A DNA stretch of 64,000 nt from Candidatus Nanosyncoccus alces (GTDB taxonomy: Bacteria > Patescibacteriota > Saccharimonadia > Saccharimonadales > Saccharimonadaceae). Position 1 is the stretch's first letter. Every line of letters begins with the position of its first letter. The position numbers and the translations under genes are program-made. The DNA is taken from the NCBI RefSeq assembly GCF_004138395.1, contig NZ_PRLM01000006.1:124001-188000 (forward strand), in the 5' to 3' direction. The notes beneath the pieces are model-generated. The model was not told the DNA's origin. It worked only from the letters and a program-made list of their open reading frames with translations, and did no database searches. Shown one piece after another: positions 32,233-41,968 of this stretch.

Positions 32233-34344
32233 ATGTCAAGATTTAAGTTAGTGTCCAAATACCGGCCAACTGGAGATCAACCACAAGCGATTGAACAGCT
32301 GACTAATAGTATTTTGACGGGCACTAAAGAACAGACCTTGTTGGGAGTAACCGGTTCGGGTAAGACTTTTACAATGGCAAACGTCATTCAGAATGTACAG
32401 AAGCCAACACTAATCCTAGCCCATAATAAAACTTTGGCGGCACAGCTATATTCAGAGTTTCGTGAATTTTTCCCAAAAAATGAAGTACATTATTTCGTTT
32501 CTTATTTTGACTATTACCAGCCAGAAGCTTACATTGCTTCAACTGATACCTATATAGAAAAGGACTCCGCGATTAACGACGAGATCGATCGTCTGCGACA
32601 TGGTGCGACAGAAGCATTACTAACGCGACGAGATGTAATAGTGGTGTCTTCGGTGTCATGTATTTATGGTATTGGCTCGCCAATGCATTATCTAGAAATG
32701 TCACTGCCACTGTGGCGTGGAAAAGATGGATGGTTTATGGCAGAGATGCCGAAAGATTCTTCTTCGGGGCGCGTCGCTACCTCCCGTCGCCACGGGGGTG
32801 GCGCGCTACTTCCCGCCTTGCTAGGCTCCGAACCCCCTTCAGAAGAGCTTTCACGCATCTCTTTAAATCAGCTCGATTTTATCCGCGCGCTCGTGGCAAT
32901 GCAATATCACCGCAACGACCTGGCCTTTGAGCGAGGAAACTTCCGAGTAATGGGAGATACGATAGATTTATACCCAGCTAACGGGGAGTATGCCTATAGG
33001 TTCGAGTTTGGCTTTGATGCGCTGGAAGAAGTTAAAATTGTAGATCCTTTAACTTTTGACGTGTATGAAAAACCGAATAATATTCATATTTTCCCAAATA
33101 CTCACTATGCCACTCCTGAAGATCAATTGAACAAGGCACTTGTCACAATTCGCGCGGAATTTGATGAGCGCTTAAAATATTTTGAAAGACACCAAAAATA
33201 CCTGGAAGCACAGCGTTTGTCTCAACGTACTAAGTATGACCTAGAAATGTTGAAGGAGACTGGTTTCGTAAAAGGAGTCGAAAATTATTCGCGCCACTTG
33301 GACGGTAGACAAGCAGGTGAGCCGCCAGCTACATTATTAGATTTTTTCCCAGAAGATTGGCTGCTAATTGTAGATGAAAGTCACATGACATTGCCACAAG
33401 TGCGTGGAATGTATAACGGTGACCATGCGCGGAAACTAAATTTAGTGGACTACGGGTTTCGTTTGCCATCTGCTCTAGATAACCGTCCATTGACTTATGG
33501 TGAATTTCAGAAACACATTAATCAGGCAATTTACGTTTCGGCTACACCAGGAGAATACGAGCTAGAGCATTCGCCAAAACCGGCAGAACAAGTAATTCGT
33601 CCGACCGGTTTGTTGGATCCAGAAATAGAAGTGCGCGGTAGCGACGGCCAAATAGGTAATCTAATGGAAGAAATAGACCAGCGTATCGCTAAAGGACAGC
33701 GCACTCTAATTACCACACTTACTAAACGGATGGCAGAGGATTTAACGGATCATCTGAAAGAACGTGGTATCAAAACCGCTTACATTCATTCCGATATAGA
33801 CACCTTGGAGCGCGGTGATATTTTGCGGGATTTGCGTACCGGCGTATACGATGTTTTAGTGGGTATTAATCTTTTGCGTGAAGGATTGGACCTCCCAGAA
33901 GTCTCATTAGTCGCGATACTCGATGCCGACAAAGAGGGGTTTTTACGTTCAGAATCGGCCCTAGTGCAGACAATTGGCCGAGCAGCACGCCATGAAGAAG
34001 GTAAGGTGATAATGTACGCTAACTTCATCACTGAAAGTATGGAAAAAGCGATTTCGGAGACTAACCGGCGACGCGAAATTCAGAAAGAATATAATTCCAA
34101 GCATAATATCACACCGCATTCGGTACAGAAAGAAGTATCAGCGGGTTTGCGCGCAATTATTCCAGAAAAAGAGAAAGAGAACAAGTTGAACATTGAGCGT
34201 ATACCAAAAGATGAATTACCAGCTCTAGTTAAACAATTATCGTCAGAAATGCAGCTTGCTGCAGCAAACCTAGAATTTGAGCGTGCTGCTTTTATTAGAG
34301 ACGAAGTTGAGAAAATTAAAGATTATATTAACGGAAAAAAGTAA
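32233..34344 (+). CDS. uvrB: excinuclease ABC subunit B with insert
   Basis: UvrB is the damage-verifying helicase-like subunit of nucleotide excision repair. Walker A is [10 protein letters not shown]; the beta-hairpin region [16 protein letters not shown], motif DESHMTLPQ, and [12 protein letters not shown] are present, and the C-terminal UVR motif that binds UvrC is [21 protein letters not shown]. The length of 703 exceeds the usual ~660-670. The excess is a Ser/Arg/Gly/Pro-rich peptide around residues 177-202, encoded by a palindromic element, in the region of the UvrA-interacting domain. TATAAT is 8 nt before ATG. Confidence 0.96.
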   Translation: MSRFKLVSKYRPTGDQPQAIEQLTNSILTGTKEQTLLGVTGSGKTFTMANVIQNVQKPTLILAHNKTLAAQLYSEFREFFPKNEVHYFVSYFDYYQPEAYIASTDTYIEKDSAINDEIDRLRHGATEALLTRRDVIVVSSVSCIYGIGSPMHYLEMSLPLWRGKDGWFMAEMPKDSSSGRVATSRRHGGGALLPALLGSEPPSEELSRISLNQLDFIRALVAMQYHRNDLAFERGNFRVMGDTIDLYPANGEYAYRFEFGFDALEEVKIVDPLTFDVYEKPNNIHIFPNTHYATPEDQLNKALVTIRAEFDERLKYFERHQKYLEAQRLSQRTKYDLEMLKETGFVKGVENYSRHLDGRQAGEPPATLLDFFPEDWLLIVDESHMTLPQVRGMYNGDHARKLNLVDYGFRLPSALDNRPLTYGEFQKHINQAIYVSATPGEYELEHSPKPAEQVIRPTGLLDPEIEVRGSDGQIGNLMEEIDQRIAKGQRTLITTLTKRMAEDLTDHLKERGIKTAYIHSDIDTLERGDILRDLRTGVYDVLVGINLLREGLDLPEVSLVAILDADKEGFLRSESALVQTIGRAARHEEGKVIMYANFITESMEKAISETNRRREIQKEYNSKHNITPHSVQKEVSAGLRAIIPEKEKENKLNIERIPKDELPALVKQLSSEMQLAAANLEFERAAFIRDEVEKIKDYINGKK
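32763..32838. repeat. palindromic element inserted in frame in uvrB
   Basis: Begins TTCGGGGC (32763-32770), has TCGCCACGGG (32787-32796) at the centre with a GCCAC/GTGGC hairpin, and ends GCTCCGAA (32825-32832) followed by CCCCC. These blocks are collinear with the trmD element at 242-324. The flanks TCTTCT and AGAAGA extend the inverted repeat imperfectly. Confidence 0.75.
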
Positions 34345-34379
34345 ATCTCCTGCTACAGTGGTTATGCTATAATTATGGC

Positions 34380-35315
34380 ATGAGTGGGCATGTTAGTATT
34401 GAGACAGTCGAAAAAGTCAGGCGGCGGATACGGCTTTGTGATTATCTATCCGTAGCGCAATTGTTTTTGAGGGATAATTTCTTATTAAAGCGACCTCTCG
34501 AGACAAAAGATATTAAACCCCGACTGCTTGGACATTGGGGCACTTGTCATGGCATTAACGTGGCATACGCGAATCTTAAGACTTATTTTAAAGACAATCC
34601 ACATTTCGCCTTTATACTGGGCCCTGGGCATGGGTTTCCGGCTCTACAGGCGAACTTGTTTGTGGATGGGGATTTAGAAAAAGTAGATCCTAAGGCCACA
34701 GTGGACGCGGACGGCATTGCTTATATTTGTAAGAACTTTTCGTGGCCAGATGGATTCCCAAGTCATGCCAGTCCATATACGCCAGGCATTATTGCTGAGG
34801 GCGGGGAACTAGGTTATGCATTAGCTAATGCTTACGGATTAAGTCTCGGCCATCCGGAAAAAACTACAGCTGTGCTGATAGGTGATGGTGAGCTAGAAAC
34901 TGCCACCGCAATAGACTCTTTAAATCTAAAAAACTTGCTAGCTAGCGCAAAAAATGGCAAGGTATTGCCCGTGCTGCACCTCAACGGTTACAAAATTTCT
35001 GCACCTTCGATTTATGCGCGTAAATCTGAGCGAGAATTAAATGAGTTGATCCGGGGTTTTGGTTTTACGCCGGTGTGGATAAAAGGCGAGGATACTGAAG
35101 AGTTCCAGCAAAGTCTAGCGAAAAACATAGAATCACCGTTTTATATATTAAAAACCGAAAAAGGTTATGGCGGACCCAACCGCCACCACGAAGCGCATCA
35201 AATTCCTTTAAAGAACCCAAAGACAGACAAAAGAGAACTGCACGCCTTAGAAGAATGGCTAAAGTCGTACGATTTTCCAGAATTATTTAGCGAACAAAAT
35301 GGAGCAATAATATGA
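34380..35315 (+). CDS. phosphoketolase, N-terminal half as a separate subunit
   Basis: Matches the XFP_N thiamine-diphosphate domain of xylulose-5-phosphate/fructose-6-phosphate phosphoketolase. Visible motifs: KPRLLGHWGTCHG, LGPGHGFPALQANLF, EGGELGYALANAYG, VLIGDGELETATA and LHLNGYKISAPSI. TATAAT (34368-34373) is 6 nt before ATG. The gene stops after 311 residues and its TGA overlaps the ATG of the next gene, which carries the rest of the enzyme. Single-chain phosphoketolases have about 790-830 residues; the two parts total 690. Confidence 0.92.
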   Translation: MSGHVSIETVEKVRRRIRLCDYLSVAQLFLRDNFLLKRPLETKDIKPRLLGHWGTCHGINVAYANLKTYFKDNPHFAFILGPGHGFPALQANLFVDGDLEKVDPKATVDADGIAYICKNFSWPDGFPSHASPYTPGIIAEGGELGYALANAYGLSLGHPEKTTAVLIGDGELETATAIDSLNLKNLLASAKNGKVLPVLHLNGYKISAPSIYARKSERELNELIRGFGFTPVWIKGEDTEEFQQSLAKNIESPFYILKTEKGYGGPNRHHEAHQIPLKNPKTDKRELHALEEWLKSYDFPELFSEQNGAII

Positions 35316-36451
35316 AACTATATTCACCCGCAAAAAAGATAGGGGAATTGCTAGCTGGAGAGTTAAAGAAGGACTCGCATTTTTACTTCTTTTCACCGGA
35401 CGAGACTACGTCTAATAAATTTGATCAAGTTTTTGAAGTAGAAAAACGCGCCTGGGGAATGCCAGTTAAGACTTGGGATTTACCTGAAAGCGATGATGGA
35501 CGAATAATAGAAATGTTATCCGAAAATGTACTTTTTAGCGTGATGACTGGCCACTTGATGAACGGCGAACCCGCAATGATGGGAAGCTATGAAGCATTTT
35601 TTCCGATTATCACCGCACAGCTCTTGCAGCAAATTAAATTTATAAAACAAGCAAAAGAAGTGGCGTGGAGGATGCCAATGCCGGCAGTAAACCTGCTCTC
35701 GACTTCAACCTGTTGGCGCCAAGACCATAATGGTTATACGCACCAATCGCCAGCACTAATTTCCACTTTATTAAACTTACCCAGCAATTTAGCTAATTGC
35801 ATTTTTCCAATAGATGATGTAGCGGCAGAAGTGGCATATAATTTCATGATTGGTTCTACTGATGTTGTAAATCTTACAACATTTAATAAAATTGACGAGC
35901 CAAGATATTTGAACATAGAACAGGCCGAAAGAGGGTTTGCAACCGGAGCGATGATTTATGAACCTGTTTCTGACGAGAATCCAGACGTCATCTTCGCGGC
36001 TGCAGGTGATATTGTAGCAAAAGAAATATTGGAAGCAATAAAGATAATTAGAGATGACTTGCCTGAAATAAAAATTCGTTTTGTGTACATAAACTCTCTT
36101 TCATATCGCGCGATAGGTACCACAAAAAACAAGTTGAGCGTTGAAGATTTCACAGAAATTTTTACTGTCGATAAGCCGATTGTTGCAAATTTCCACGGTT
36201 ATCCAGAAACTTTAGAGAACATCCTGGAAAACTATACGACAAGGGGACGTCTAAGAGTGCATGGATTCAACGAAGAAGGCTCTACCACTACTCCATTTGA
36301 GATGCTTAGACGTAATGCGGCTTCGCGCTACGATATCGCAACTGATGTAGCAAAAATATATGGCAGAGACAACTTAGTGCTAAAATACCAAGAAATCTTA
36401 GCCAAGAACCATGCCTATGCACTAGAGAATGGCGAAGATATGATAAAATAA
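35312..36451 (+). CDS. phosphoketolase, C-terminal half as a separate subunit
   Basis: Continues the phosphoketolase: FFSPDETTSNKFDQVFEVEKRAW, GRIIEMLSENV, MGSYEAFFPI, STCWRQDHNGYTHQSP and the C-terminal RLRVHGFNEEGSTTTPFEML. It starts with its own ATG in an ATGA overlap, so equal, coupled synthesis of two subunits is expected. The enzyme would cleave xylulose-5-phosphate with phosphate to acetyl phosphate and glyceraldehyde-3-phosphate, linking the rpiB/rpe genes to gap and eno. No internal repeat or frameshift-prone run is seen at the junction. Confidence 0.92.
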   Translation: MKLYSPAKKIGELLAGELKKDSHFYFFSPDETTSNKFDQVFEVEKRAWGMPVKTWDLPESDDGRIIEMLSENVLFSVMTGHLMNGEPAMMGSYEAFFPIITAQLLQQIKFIKQAKEVAWRMPMPAVNLLSTSTCWRQDHNGYTHQSPALISTLLNLPSNLANCIFPIDDVAAEVAYNFMIGSTDVVNLTTFNKIDEPRYLNIEQAERGFATGAMIYEPVSDENPDVIFAAAGDIVAKEILEAIKIIRDDLPEIKIRFVYINSLSYRAIGTTKNKLSVEDFTEIFTVDKPIVANFHGYPETLENILENYTTRGRLRVHGFNEEGSTTTPFEMLRRNAASRYDIATDVAKIYGRDNLVLKYQEILAKNHAYALENGEDMIK

Positions 36452-36458
36452 AGTTATT

Positions 36459-37142
36459 ATGGAATTATTTACCTTAGTTGTTATTTTGGCGGTTTTTGCT
36501 GAGACGAGTTTTTTGACGTTCGGCAAGCGTAAACCAACTAGAAGTGGGCGGAGAAGGATTTATGTTGATACTTCGGTTCTGATAGATGGACGTATATTAA
36601 ATATTGCGAGAACCGGATTTATTGATGGCGACTTGATTATCTTAAAAAGCGTTTTATTGGAGTTACAACTTTTAGCGGACGGCAAAGATTCAGAGAAACG
36701 TAGTCGGGCCCGGGCCGGATTGGAAGTAGCTGCAGAATTAGAACGCGTGATAAATGTAAATACCGTAATTCTGGATGAAAAAGCAAAACACAAAAAAGTG
36801 GACGAAGAGTTGCTAAGGTTAGCGAAAGAAAACCGTGGGGCGGTTTTAACTTTGGATTACAACTTAATAAAAGTGGCTGAGGCCGAAAAGATACCTACGT
36901 TAAATATCAACGATTTAGCTCTAGCAGTAAGGAGCGAATTCTTGCCAGGTGAAAAAATAAAACTGAAAATACTAGAAAAAGGTTCTAACCGTGGTCAGGG
37001 CTTAGGATATCTAGATGATGGTACTATGGTCGTAGTAGATAGGGCGGCCAACAAAATCGGAAAGGAATTAACTGTTGAATTTGTTAAATTCCACGAGACT
37101 TCGTCCGGAAAAATGATATTTGCAAAAGTAGCAAAAAGGTAA
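36459..37142 (+). CDS. PIN and TRAM domain protein (YacL-like)
   Basis: The 227-residue protein has a short N-terminal hydrophobic segment, then a PIN nuclease-like domain (about 33-150) with YVDTSVLIDGRI and VLTLDYNLIKVA carrying the acidic residues, and a C-terminal TRAM domain (about 165-225). The order equals the soluble part of YacL, without its usual four membrane helices. The family may cleave or bind RNA; the target is unknown. It lies 7 nt after the phosphoketolase genes. Confidence 0.9.
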   Translation: MELFTLVVILAVFAETSFLTFGKRKPTRSGRRRIYVDTSVLIDGRILNIARTGFIDGDLIILKSVLLELQLLADGKDSEKRSRARAGLEVAAELERVINVNTVILDEKAKHKKVDEELLRLAKENRGAVLTLDYNLIKVAEAEKIPTLNINDLALAVRSEFLPGEKIKLKILEKGSNRGQGLGYLDDGTMVVVDRAANKIGKELTVEFVKFHETSSGKMIFAKVAKR

Positions 37143-37170
37143 CCATTTTTCTTTAAAATAATGTAAAGCT

Positions 37171-37192
37171 AAGCGGGCTTTGAAGCCCGCTT
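37171..37192. terminator. bidirectional terminator
   Basis: AAGCGGGCT (37171-37179), loop, AGCCCGCTT (37184-37192), between convergent genes. Flanking T runs are weak on both sides. Confidence 0.65.
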
Positions 37193-37194
37193 AT

Positions 37195-39924
37195 TTAGTT
37201 GCCAGAGTTAGCTGAATTGTCGTCTACTTTTGTTTTGGGTGTTAGAGTCATGTCTCCAGAAGCGGAGTATCCGGCAGAGTCTGACACGGTGAACTTGATA
37301 GATGTTTCAGTGCCATTAAGTTTATAACCACTAATTACGCCGTCTACACCAAGCGAGATACCACTTTGTTCTACTCCATTAACGTACAGTGTATATCCAG
37401 CAATGTCGTTAGTTCCACGTTTGACGGTAGCAATAATACGATCTCCACTAGTCGAAAGAGCTATTTGCGGTGGAGTGTAGTCGCAGGGGTCGCTAGTGTT
37501 GCGATCATAAGGCTCTGGAACACTATAGACATCATTGCCGGTCATTGGATCGGTAGTCTTGGTGACTTCGATTTCTATTTTGTAATCCTCTGGTGTACAG
37601 CTGGAAGCAAGAAGGTGATTGTATTTGTTAAATATTAATTTTTCTTTAGCTACGCCAGAGTTTTTAGCTGAGTTGAACCAGCTCGGCCAAATATCGGTTT
37701 TTCCATTAACCGTTAAAGTCTGGATACCGGCTGGCTTTGCTGGCTGATCACCGTAATGCCAGCGGCCGTCTGGCTCATAAACTTCTTTGTGTACGCGTTC
37801 CATATAGGTACCGACTGTATTCCTAACGACGTCGTTAGCATTAGACGAAAGCCCAGCACCATCATGATTCCCGTTCCAAACAAAGGTGGATAACGCAGTA
37901 GAGTAGCTCTCGATAAGGGAATCCTTGGTGACGGCAGAGTTGGCCGTAGTAGTGGTACCAGTTTTTGTAGCAGTCCAAACGTTAGGGACAACGTAGCCAA
38001 AACTTTGGGAACCACCTGGAGCATAGATTCCGAAACGAGCACTACCATCACTTAGGATATTTGATATCATGTAGGCAACTTGCTCGTCTACAACTTGAGT
38101 AGCTTCTTTGTCTTCCCAACTTTCAATAGTTTCGCCAGAAGAATTTTTAACCTCAAGAACATAAGATAAATCTTTATATGCGCCTCCGCGAGCTAATGAA
38201 GCGTAGGCGTTGGCGTGTTCTACCATTTTAACCCCACAACCGGAACCGATTGCAATTGACAGGCCGTAGCCTTCGCGATTTTCACAGTACGAAGTATCTC
38301 CTAGTGCGTGAGCCACTTCTAGGGAATTATCTATACCATTAATATACAGCGCTTTAACCGCAGCAATATTAAGGGAGTGGCCCAAAGAAAAGCGAATTGT
38401 GACGTCACCATAGAACGTACCTGTGGCGTTAGTCAGAGCGCAACTGCCAGAATATCCAGCACAATAAAGTTTATTGATATTTTCATCTCGCAAGACAGAT
38501 CCTGGACCATAATTTACCCCATCTCTTTGCATAAAGAGTGGCGTGTAGTCCAAAATAGGCTTGATCGAGGAACCTGGTTCGATTAGTGAATCCGTAGTAA
38601 CGTTTAGCTCACCATATGTTGCGTTAAAGAAATCTTGTGAGCCAACCATGGCAACAACCTGAGAGGTTTCTACATCTACAGAAACAAGGGCGATGTTGTC
38701 GCTACGATTTTTATAAGTGTGTGTCATTCCTACGGCCACTGCGTCTTCGGCGATTTTTTGTGCACGGTAATCGAGCGTAGTCTTGATAGTCCACCCACCA
38801 GAGCGCATAGTCTGAATGCCGTATTTATCTTCTAATTGTTTGCGTACTTCTAGCACAAAATGTGGAGCTAGCATATCCGAGTACTGTGTAGATTCTGGTT
38901 TGATGGTGTCAAGAATAGCAACCTGTTTAGCTTCTTCGGCTTCGTCTTCGGTTATATAGCCCATCTCGGCCATTACGTCTAGAGTGTAGTGTTGGCGCCA
39001 GAGTAGTTGTTCGTGCCCATATTCATTGTACGGATTAAAGACGCCTGGGTTGTTTGGAATGGAAGCGAGCAGGGCAGACTCGGCAAGAGTCAGATCTTTG
39101 GCGTGCTTGCCAAAGTAGGTCTGCGCAGCGGATTCTACGCCATTACGACGGCCACCATAAGGAGACTGGTTAAGATACATCGTGAGAATCTGGTCTTTGG
39201 AATACATCCTCTCTAACTCTATGGCGAGAATTAATTCTTTGATTTTACGAGTGAGCCCACCACGGTTGGCACTGGCTGCCTCGTCAGAGAAATAAACCTG
39301 CTTAATGAGCTGTTGAGTGAGAGTGGACCCCCCTTGGACTCCGTGCCCGCTCAGAGTAGAAAAGGCAGCACGAACGAGGGCCCCAAAATCTACACCTACG
39401 TGATTGTAGAAGTTGCGGTCTTCAATGGCAACCGTAGCTTGATACATGTACTCGGAAATCTCGTCCGCTTCTACAACCAGACGATAGTCTTCGTTGCCAG
39501 TATCACGCCAGAGCACTTCACCGTTACGGTCTAGATAAGTGTTAACTGTTTCGGAAATTGACATTTCATCGAGACGAATTTCATCGAGATCTTTCTTATA
39601 ATAGAGGAATAGTCCACCAATGAAAATGATAAAAATTAGAATACAGGCAGCAATAGTCTTAAGGATGGTCTTTTGACCGCGCTTAGAAAACCACCATTTA
39701 AAAACGCGTTTCGGATGAAGTCTGGCAAAGAAGCGCTTGACCGGATCTTTTGGCAATTTAGCTAAATCTTCTGCGCGGCGCCTAGCATCAGCTTCTTTCT
39801 TGGCTTTGTGTTTATAACTCAAGCTAGAATATAGATTCATTTTCTTTTTCGCAGTTTTTTTAGGTTTTTTTGCGGTCTTTTTGGTTTGGGACGGCAAAAT
39901 TACCTCAGATTTTTTCTTATTCAT
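37195..39924 (-). CDS. class A penicillin-binding protein (transglycosylase/transpeptidase)
   Basis: A bifunctional peptidoglycan synthase. A long Lys-rich cytoplasmic N-terminus (1-85) and one membrane helix (about 88-108) are followed by the GT51 domain (EDRNFYNHVGVD, GGSTLTQQLIKQVYF, QSPYGGRRNGVESAAQTYFG). The transpeptidase domain has EPGSSIKP (SxxK), HSLN (SxN) and TKTGTTT (KTG). A C-terminal extension after about residue 780 resembles an Ig-like fold (ALSTSGDRIIATVKRGTNDI), which may contact the wall. The 909-residue length suits a PBP1a with an extra domain. Confidence 0.95.
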   Translation of the reverse strand: MNKKKSEVILPSQTKKTAKKPKKTAKKKMNLYSSLSYKHKAKKEADARRRAEDLAKLPKDPVKRFFARLHPKRVFKWWFSKRGQKTILKTIAACILIFIIFIGGLFLYYKKDLDEIRLDEMSISETVNTYLDRNGEVLWRDTGNEDYRLVVEADEISEYMYQATVAIEDRNFYNHVGVDFGALVRAAFSTLSGHGVQGGSTLTQQLIKQVYFSDEAASANRGGLTRKIKELILAIELERMYSKDQILTMYLNQSPYGGRRNGVESAAQTYFGKHAKDLTLAESALLASIPNNPGVFNPYNEYGHEQLLWRQHYTLDVMAEMGYITEDEAEEAKQVAILDTIKPESTQYSDMLAPHFVLEVRKQLEDKYGIQTMRSGGWTIKTTLDYRAQKIAEDAVAVGMTHTYKNRSDNIALVSVDVETSQVVAMVGSQDFFNATYGELNVTTDSLIEPGSSIKPILDYTPLFMQRDGVNYGPGSVLRDENINKLYCAGYSGSCALTNATGTFYGDVTIRFSLGHSLNIAAVKALYINGIDNSLEVAHALGDTSYCENREGYGLSIAIGSGCGVKMVEHANAYASLARGGAYKDLSYVLEVKNSSGETIESWEDKEATQVVDEQVAYMISNILSDGSARFGIYAPGGSQSFGYVVPNVWTATKTGTTTTANSAVTKDSLIESYSTALSTFVWNGNHDGAGLSSNANDVVRNTVGTYMERVHKEVYEPDGRWHYGDQPAKPAGIQTLTVNGKTDIWPSWFNSAKNSGVAKEKLIFNKYNHLLASSCTPEDYKIEIEVTKTTDPMTGNDVYSVPEPYDRNTSDPCDYTPPQIALSTSGDRIIATVKRGTNDIAGYTLYVNGVEQSGISLGVDGVISGYKLNGTETSIKFTVSDSAGYSASGDMTLTPKTKVDDNSANSGN

Positions 39925-40023
39925 GTAACGATTATAACATTAAAGTTTTATAAATAGAAATTAAACTTTATCGGCATAATTAACTTATTTAGGCCGTGCC
40001 GTATGTTACAATGTTAGTTAGGC

Positions 40024-41664
40024 ATGAAGCATTTTCGATTTAAGTCAGTTGTAAAATTGGCGAATATGAAGCTTTCGGTAAAATCGGCAGCCATAGTGCT
40101 GGCAAGTTCTACTTTAGTGTCCGCCTTGCTCGGGCTCTTCCGCGATCGGCTTTTAAACTCTTATTACCTAGGTACTTATCCTACTGGGATAGACGCCTAC
40201 ACTGCAGCATTTACAATACCAGACTTTATGTTTTTTATTTTAACGTCTGGGGCACTTTCGGTATCTTTTATACCTGTGTTTAACCAGAGGTTAGCTTCAG
40301 GGAACAAAAAATCTGCTTGGGAACTGTCATCTAGTCTACTAAACCTATTCGCGATTTTGACTTTCGTGACTAGTATATTAATTATGATATTTGCCGATCC
40401 TTTGATTCGTTATATTGTAAGCCCAGGGCTGGATGAGTCTGGCATGATACTCGCCATCAATATGACTCGTGTAATTGCAATCAACCCTTTCTTGTTTAGT
40501 ATTGCGACGGTTTTAACTTCTATCCAGCAGGCAGTTGGCAGATTCGTATTCTACGCTTTTGCACCAGCCATATACAACGTAGGTATCATAATAGGTATTA
40601 CTTGTTTTACCGGTGGAATTAATATTTTTGGCGTGCAAATTTTTGAGGGCGGCATCATGGGCGTGGCTCTTGGCGTGATACTAGGGGCAATTATGCAGCT
40701 AATTGTGTCACTAGTCGGATTGTTTGGTTTGGGAATGGACTACAACTTTAAGATAAATTGGAAAAACCAAGGTTTTAGGTCGATTTTAAGATTACTACCG
40801 GCGCGTTCGTTAGACCAGGGAATAGATTATGTGAATGGTATAGTTAATACAAACCTTTCTTCACGGATGGGGGCGGGTGCGGTGAGGTCATTTAACCAAG
40901 CCTCATCGTTACATCAGATGCCAGTCAACCTAATTGGCGTAGCAATCTCCACGGCTTTTTTTCCAAAATTAACTGAAGAACTCGGTAATGGCGACAAAAA
41001 AGAATTCAACAGTACTTTTCGTCAAGCGCTTAGAACGATTATCTGGATAGCTTTGCCGGTGTCGATAATCGCGTTTTTTGGGCGCGGGTACGTGACAAGT
41101 TTTATTTCCAACATTGGCAACAACGACAGCAACGGCACCATCGCGTCAATTTTGGGGACCTTGTGTATTGCGATCTTTGCAAGGTCGGTGTTCCATATTG
41201 CATCGCGGGGATTCTATGCCTATCAGGACACCAAAACGCCTTTTGTTGTGTCAATTTTCGCAATTGGGCTGACAATTCTGTTGTCGGTATGGTTCTATTT
41301 CTTAGGCTGGGGGGTAGATGGGCTAGGCATGGCGCAGTCACTCGGCGCGATTGTGGAAATTGTTGTCTTAATGTATATTCTTCAGCGTCGGTCAAAGGGG
41401 GAATTACTGGATAAAGCCTTCTGGAAGGCAACCTTTAGAATGCTGTTTGCTACTGCGATTACGGGATGCGTAGCGTTTTCGATGACAAAGTTTATTCCGC
41501 TGATGGCTACTGACAATTCACTAGTTATCACGATACCAAAATTTTTGGTAATTTCGGCAATCTCGATAATTGCGTACCTAGTGGCAAGTTATTTCTTGAA
41601 TTTAAAGGAAGCTAAACCGATTTTTGCCTACATCAAGAGAATCTTGTTTAGAAACGCAAAATAA
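40024..41664 (+). CDS. murJ: lipid II flippase MurJ
   Basis: MurJ (MVF family) moves lipid II across the membrane. The 546-residue protein has about 14 hydrophobic helices. It shows the N-terminal LLGLFRDRLLNSYYLG, TSGALSVSFIPVFNQ and RLLPARSLDQGIDYVNGIV. TACAAT with an upstream TG (40007-40012) precedes ATG 40024; an internal ATG at 40069 (MKLSVKSAA) is an alternative start. It is divergent from the PBP gene, placing two wall-synthesis genes side by side. Confidence 0.94.
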   Translation: MKHFRFKSVVKLANMKLSVKSAAIVLASSTLVSALLGLFRDRLLNSYYLGTYPTGIDAYTAAFTIPDFMFFILTSGALSVSFIPVFNQRLASGNKKSAWELSSSLLNLFAILTFVTSILIMIFADPLIRYIVSPGLDESGMILAINMTRVIAINPFLFSIATVLTSIQQAVGRFVFYAFAPAIYNVGIIIGITCFTGGINIFGVQIFEGGIMGVALGVILGAIMQLIVSLVGLFGLGMDYNFKINWKNQGFRSILRLLPARSLDQGIDYVNGIVNTNLSSRMGAGAVRSFNQASSLHQMPVNLIGVAISTAFFPKLTEELGNGDKKEFNSTFRQALRTIIWIALPVSIIAFFGRGYVTSFISNIGNNDSNGTIASILGTLCIAIFARSVFHIASRGFYAYQDTKTPFVVSIFAIGLTILLSVWFYFLGWGVDGLGMAQSLGAIVEIVVLMYILQRRSKGELLDKAFWKATFRMLFATAITGCVAFSMTKFIPLMATDNSLVITIPKFLVISAISIIAYLVASYFLNLKEAKPIFAYIKRILFRNAK

Positions 41665-41680
41665 TGATATAATTTAGGGT

Positions 41681-41968
41681 ATGGATATAAACCGCGAGGA
41701 TATTAAACACCTGGCAGATTTGTCGGATTTTGCTTTGCCGGAATCAGAAATTGATGTACTGGGTAGGAATCTACAAGACATTATTGGATATATTTCGCAG
41801 TTAGAGGAGTTGGACACCGATAATATCGAGCCAACTTATCAAGTGTTTGAGATGGAAAATGTGTGGCGCGAGGACGAGATTAAATCGCAGGATGCTAGCA
41901 GAGAGCAGCTTTTGGCGCTCACTAAAGAAGAAAAAGATCATCAAATTAAAGTTCCGAAGGTACTATAA
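41681..41968 (+). CDS. gatC: Asp/Glu-tRNA(Asn/Gln) amidotransferase subunit C
   Basis: GatC links GatA to GatB. The 95-residue protein has INREDIKHLADLSDFALPE, LQDIIGYISQLEELDTDNIEP and the end DHQIKVPKVL, all family-typical. TATAAT (41668-41673) is 7 nt before ATG, suggesting a leaderless operon mRNA. gatA starts with ATG overlapping its stop (TAATG). Confidence 0.94.
   Translation: MDINREDIKHLADLSDFALPESEIDVLGRNLQDIIGYISQLEELDTDNIEPTYQVFEMENVWREDEIKSQDASREQLLALTKEEKDHQIKVPKVL

Noticed and set aside
34380-36451. Frameshifted single phosphoketolase gene
   Set aside because: The junction is a clean ATGA overlap with an in-frame new start codon and no homopolymer, and each part keeps complete motifs.
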